Below the pieces are notes generated by a model. The model was not told the DNA's origin. It did no database searches and worked only from the letters and a program-made list of their open reading frames with translations. A stretch of 64,000 nucleotides of DNA from Acidobacteriota bacterium (GTDB taxonomy: Bacteria; Zixibacteria; MSB-5A5; GN15; FEB-12), in contig DATKXK010000015.1 in assembly GCA_035529075.1 (NCBI GenBank), positions 1-64,000 on the forward strand, read 5' to 3'. A program made the translations under genes and the position numbers. Shown one piece after another: positions 62,814-64,000 of this stretch (the stretch's first letter is position 1; every line of letters begins with the position of its first letter).

Positions 62814-63766
62814 CAGACGATCTCTTTGTATCCGATGGACCGGTAATCGACCGTGCCCAGCCCGGATTGCTCGCCCAGGACGATGTGGCCGACGCGGTCG
62901 CCCTGAAGGCCGAGGAATTCCGCCGCCCGCGCGTCAGCCGCCACGGGATCGGTCGAACATATGACCGTGTCCTCCCGTGCCACGTAGTCAAGCGACCCTC
63001 CCTGCGGGCCGCCCCGCAACAGGACCCGGGTGGCATCGACCACGGTAAGCGTGGGGCGGCAGAAACTGACAAGGTCGACTATAGACTGGTCTATGTGCTG
63101 GTGCAACTGGTTGCGTCGTCCTCCGAGTATGCCGTACAGGTTCTTCATGCCGACAGTACACTGACACATCGAGTGCTGCTTGGTGATAGGCATGTTGATC
63201 AGCCTGTCCGTCTCTACGAAGTATTGCAGCACGGGCCAGGCCGTCAGGATTTTCCCGCCCAGATCCATTGTCACGAAATCGGCGGGTCTCGGGAGCATGA
63301 CGCGGGCGCCGGCTTTCTCAGCGGCATCTCTTATGCCTGACCGGAGAAAGCAGCGGCGCGAGTCGTTGCAGCTTACGTCGGTGACTATCACTTCGGCGGC
63401 GCCGGCAGCCAGACAAATCCTGGTCATTTCAGCCACCAGTACGGGATTGGTATTGGCAGCCTGGGCCGCCGTTCTGTCCCACCCGATGTTGGGCTTTATC
63501 GTCACCCGCTCGCCCGCAGTAACAAACCGTTGGATGCCGCCCACGGCGTCGAGGGCAGCGTGAAGGGCAGCCGCCGGATCGTTATGCCGGGCCAGCGCAA
63601 CCTGCGGCAGGGACGGGTCCGGGGGCACCTCGAAGTTGCTGACCTTGGTCATGACCGGCTGATAAGAAGCGGTCTGGCGGTTGTGAAAGAGAACACCGGT
63701 CCCGCCGGTCACCGCCGCCAGGGCCAGGGCCTGACCGGATTTCTTGAGGAATTCTCGTCGCTGCAT
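62813..63766 (-). CDS. DUF362 protein with Tat signal
   Basis: 317 residues from the ATG at 63766; a longer frame to 63988 adds an unrelated leader. Twin-arginine signal RREFLKKSGQALALAAVTGG, then the DUF362 core: IKPNIGWDRTAAQAANTNP, CTVGMKNLYGILGG and CSTDPVAADARAAEFLG. First gene of the three-gene operon on this strand, with a promoter at 63799-63827. It is probably exported, and its neighbour supplies electrons. Confidence 0.88.
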   Translation of the reverse strand: MQRREFLKKSGQALALAAVTGGTGVLFHNRQTASYQPVMTKVSNFEVPPDPSLPQVALARHNDPAAALHAALDAVGGIQRFVTAGERVTIKPNIGWDRTAAQAANTNPVLVAEMTRICLAAGAAEVIVTDVSCNDSRRCFLRSGIRDAAEKAGARVMLPRPADFVTMDLGGKILTAWPVLQYFVETDRLINMPITKQHSMCQCTVGMKNLYGILGGRRNQLHQHIDQSIVDLVSFCRPTLTVVDATRVLLRGGPQGGSLDYVAREDTVICSTDPVAADARAAEFLGLQGDRVGHIVLGEQSGLGTVDYRSIGYKEIV

Positions 63767-63798
63767 ACTGTTCCCGAACAAATGGCACCGAACGCTCG

Positions 63799-63827
63799 AA
63801 TATATGGAATGCCCACGCGTCAGACAA
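63799..63827 (-). promoter_or_regulatory. Sigma70-like promoter of the DUF362-ferredoxin-lipoprotein operon
   Basis: On the reverse strand TTGTCT (63827-63822), a 17-base spacer and TATATT (63804-63799). Transcription would begin near 63791, about 25 bases before the ATG at 63766. Confidence 0.6.
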
Positions 63828-64000
63828 GGTGTGTTGATATTCAACAGCGCGTGGCGGCATTCCTTAAGGGCCGCTTTTTTGCCCGGTGTCCGCGGCCGAC
63901 GGCGGCAATCCGAGCAGAAATCGGCGCGGCCGACAGCCCGGGGCTTTCGCTTTCCGGTCGGAAATAGCGGGATGGCAGGGGCGGGCAAGGGGCGATTGAC

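Noticed and set aside
1-64000. CRISPR arrays, insertion sequences, integrases or rRNA genes
   Set aside because: None seen: no regular spacer-repeat array, transposase motif or rRNA sequence was recognised.

Overview
The window looks like a chromosomal segment of an uncultured, GC-rich, diderm bacterium. Three things point to the FCB side of the tree, with candidate phylum Zixibacteria as my best guess: a secreted cohesin/dockerin protein ending in a FlgD-like sorting domain with the SPNYPNPFNP motif, an outer-membrane TolC-type channel with an RND pump, and many PAS/Cache histidine kinases. This placement is inference; no rRNA gene is present. Most genes are intact and packed with few gaps. 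The first ~2.7 kb is visibly more AT-rich than the rest.

Layout. 1-2.7 kb: a partial PD40 (WD40-like) secreted protein and an ankyrin/PD40 fusion, with a diverged ~46-bp repeat on both sides of the fusion gene. 2.9-11.3 kb: a receiver protein convergent with a Cache-HAMP kinase, an SDR epimerase, small membrane proteins and a four-PAS hybrid kinase. 11.4-15.6 kb: beta-CASP RNase, KamA-family radical SAM enzyme and AGCS symporter. 15.9-20.5 kb: an FHA-GAF-PP2C phosphatase overlapping a Ser/Thr kinase with a TPR tail. 20.7-23.5 kb: cohesin/dockerin protein. 23.5-33.8 kb: a heavy-metal efflux operon (CusA, CusB and TolC types plus a double YHS protein), divergent from a sensor kinase and an NtrC-family sigma54 activator, with a near-consensus -24/-12 promoter in front of the pump operon. 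33.9-36.2 kb: EamA transporter and an ornithine-type aminotransferase.

36.3-42.8 kb holds a four-gene operon for a soluble NADH-linked iron-sulfur oxidoreductase: a tandem RAM-like ligand-binding protein, NuoE-like and NuoF/HydB-like subunits, and a 1242-residue fusion of a 2Fe-2S domain, a GltD/NfnB-type flavoprotein, ferredoxin modules and a molybdopterin-oxidoreductase domain that lacks the formate dehydrogenase Cys/Sec. 43.2-50.8 kb is a sugar-phosphate block: queG, rpe, pgi, transketolase, a YbjQ-family protein, glucokinase and thiamine pyrophosphokinase, the last supplying the transketolase cofactor. It is followed by tRNA-Gln(CTG) and a methyltransferase.

52.3-63.8 kb is the most unusual part. 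It has all three AmmeMemoRadiSam components: a MEMO-AMMECR1 fusion with a Sec-type signal peptide, and an AmrS-type radical SAM protein with a twin-arginine and lipobox-like N-terminus. They lie among three DUF362 proteins (two with Tat signals), two DUF6599-type exported proteins (one a probable lipoprotein), a polytopic spermidine-synthase-like protein, and a NapH-like multi-cluster ferredoxin membrane protein with an internal twin-arginine segment. Taken together they suggest an envelope-located redox or modification system whose function is not known.
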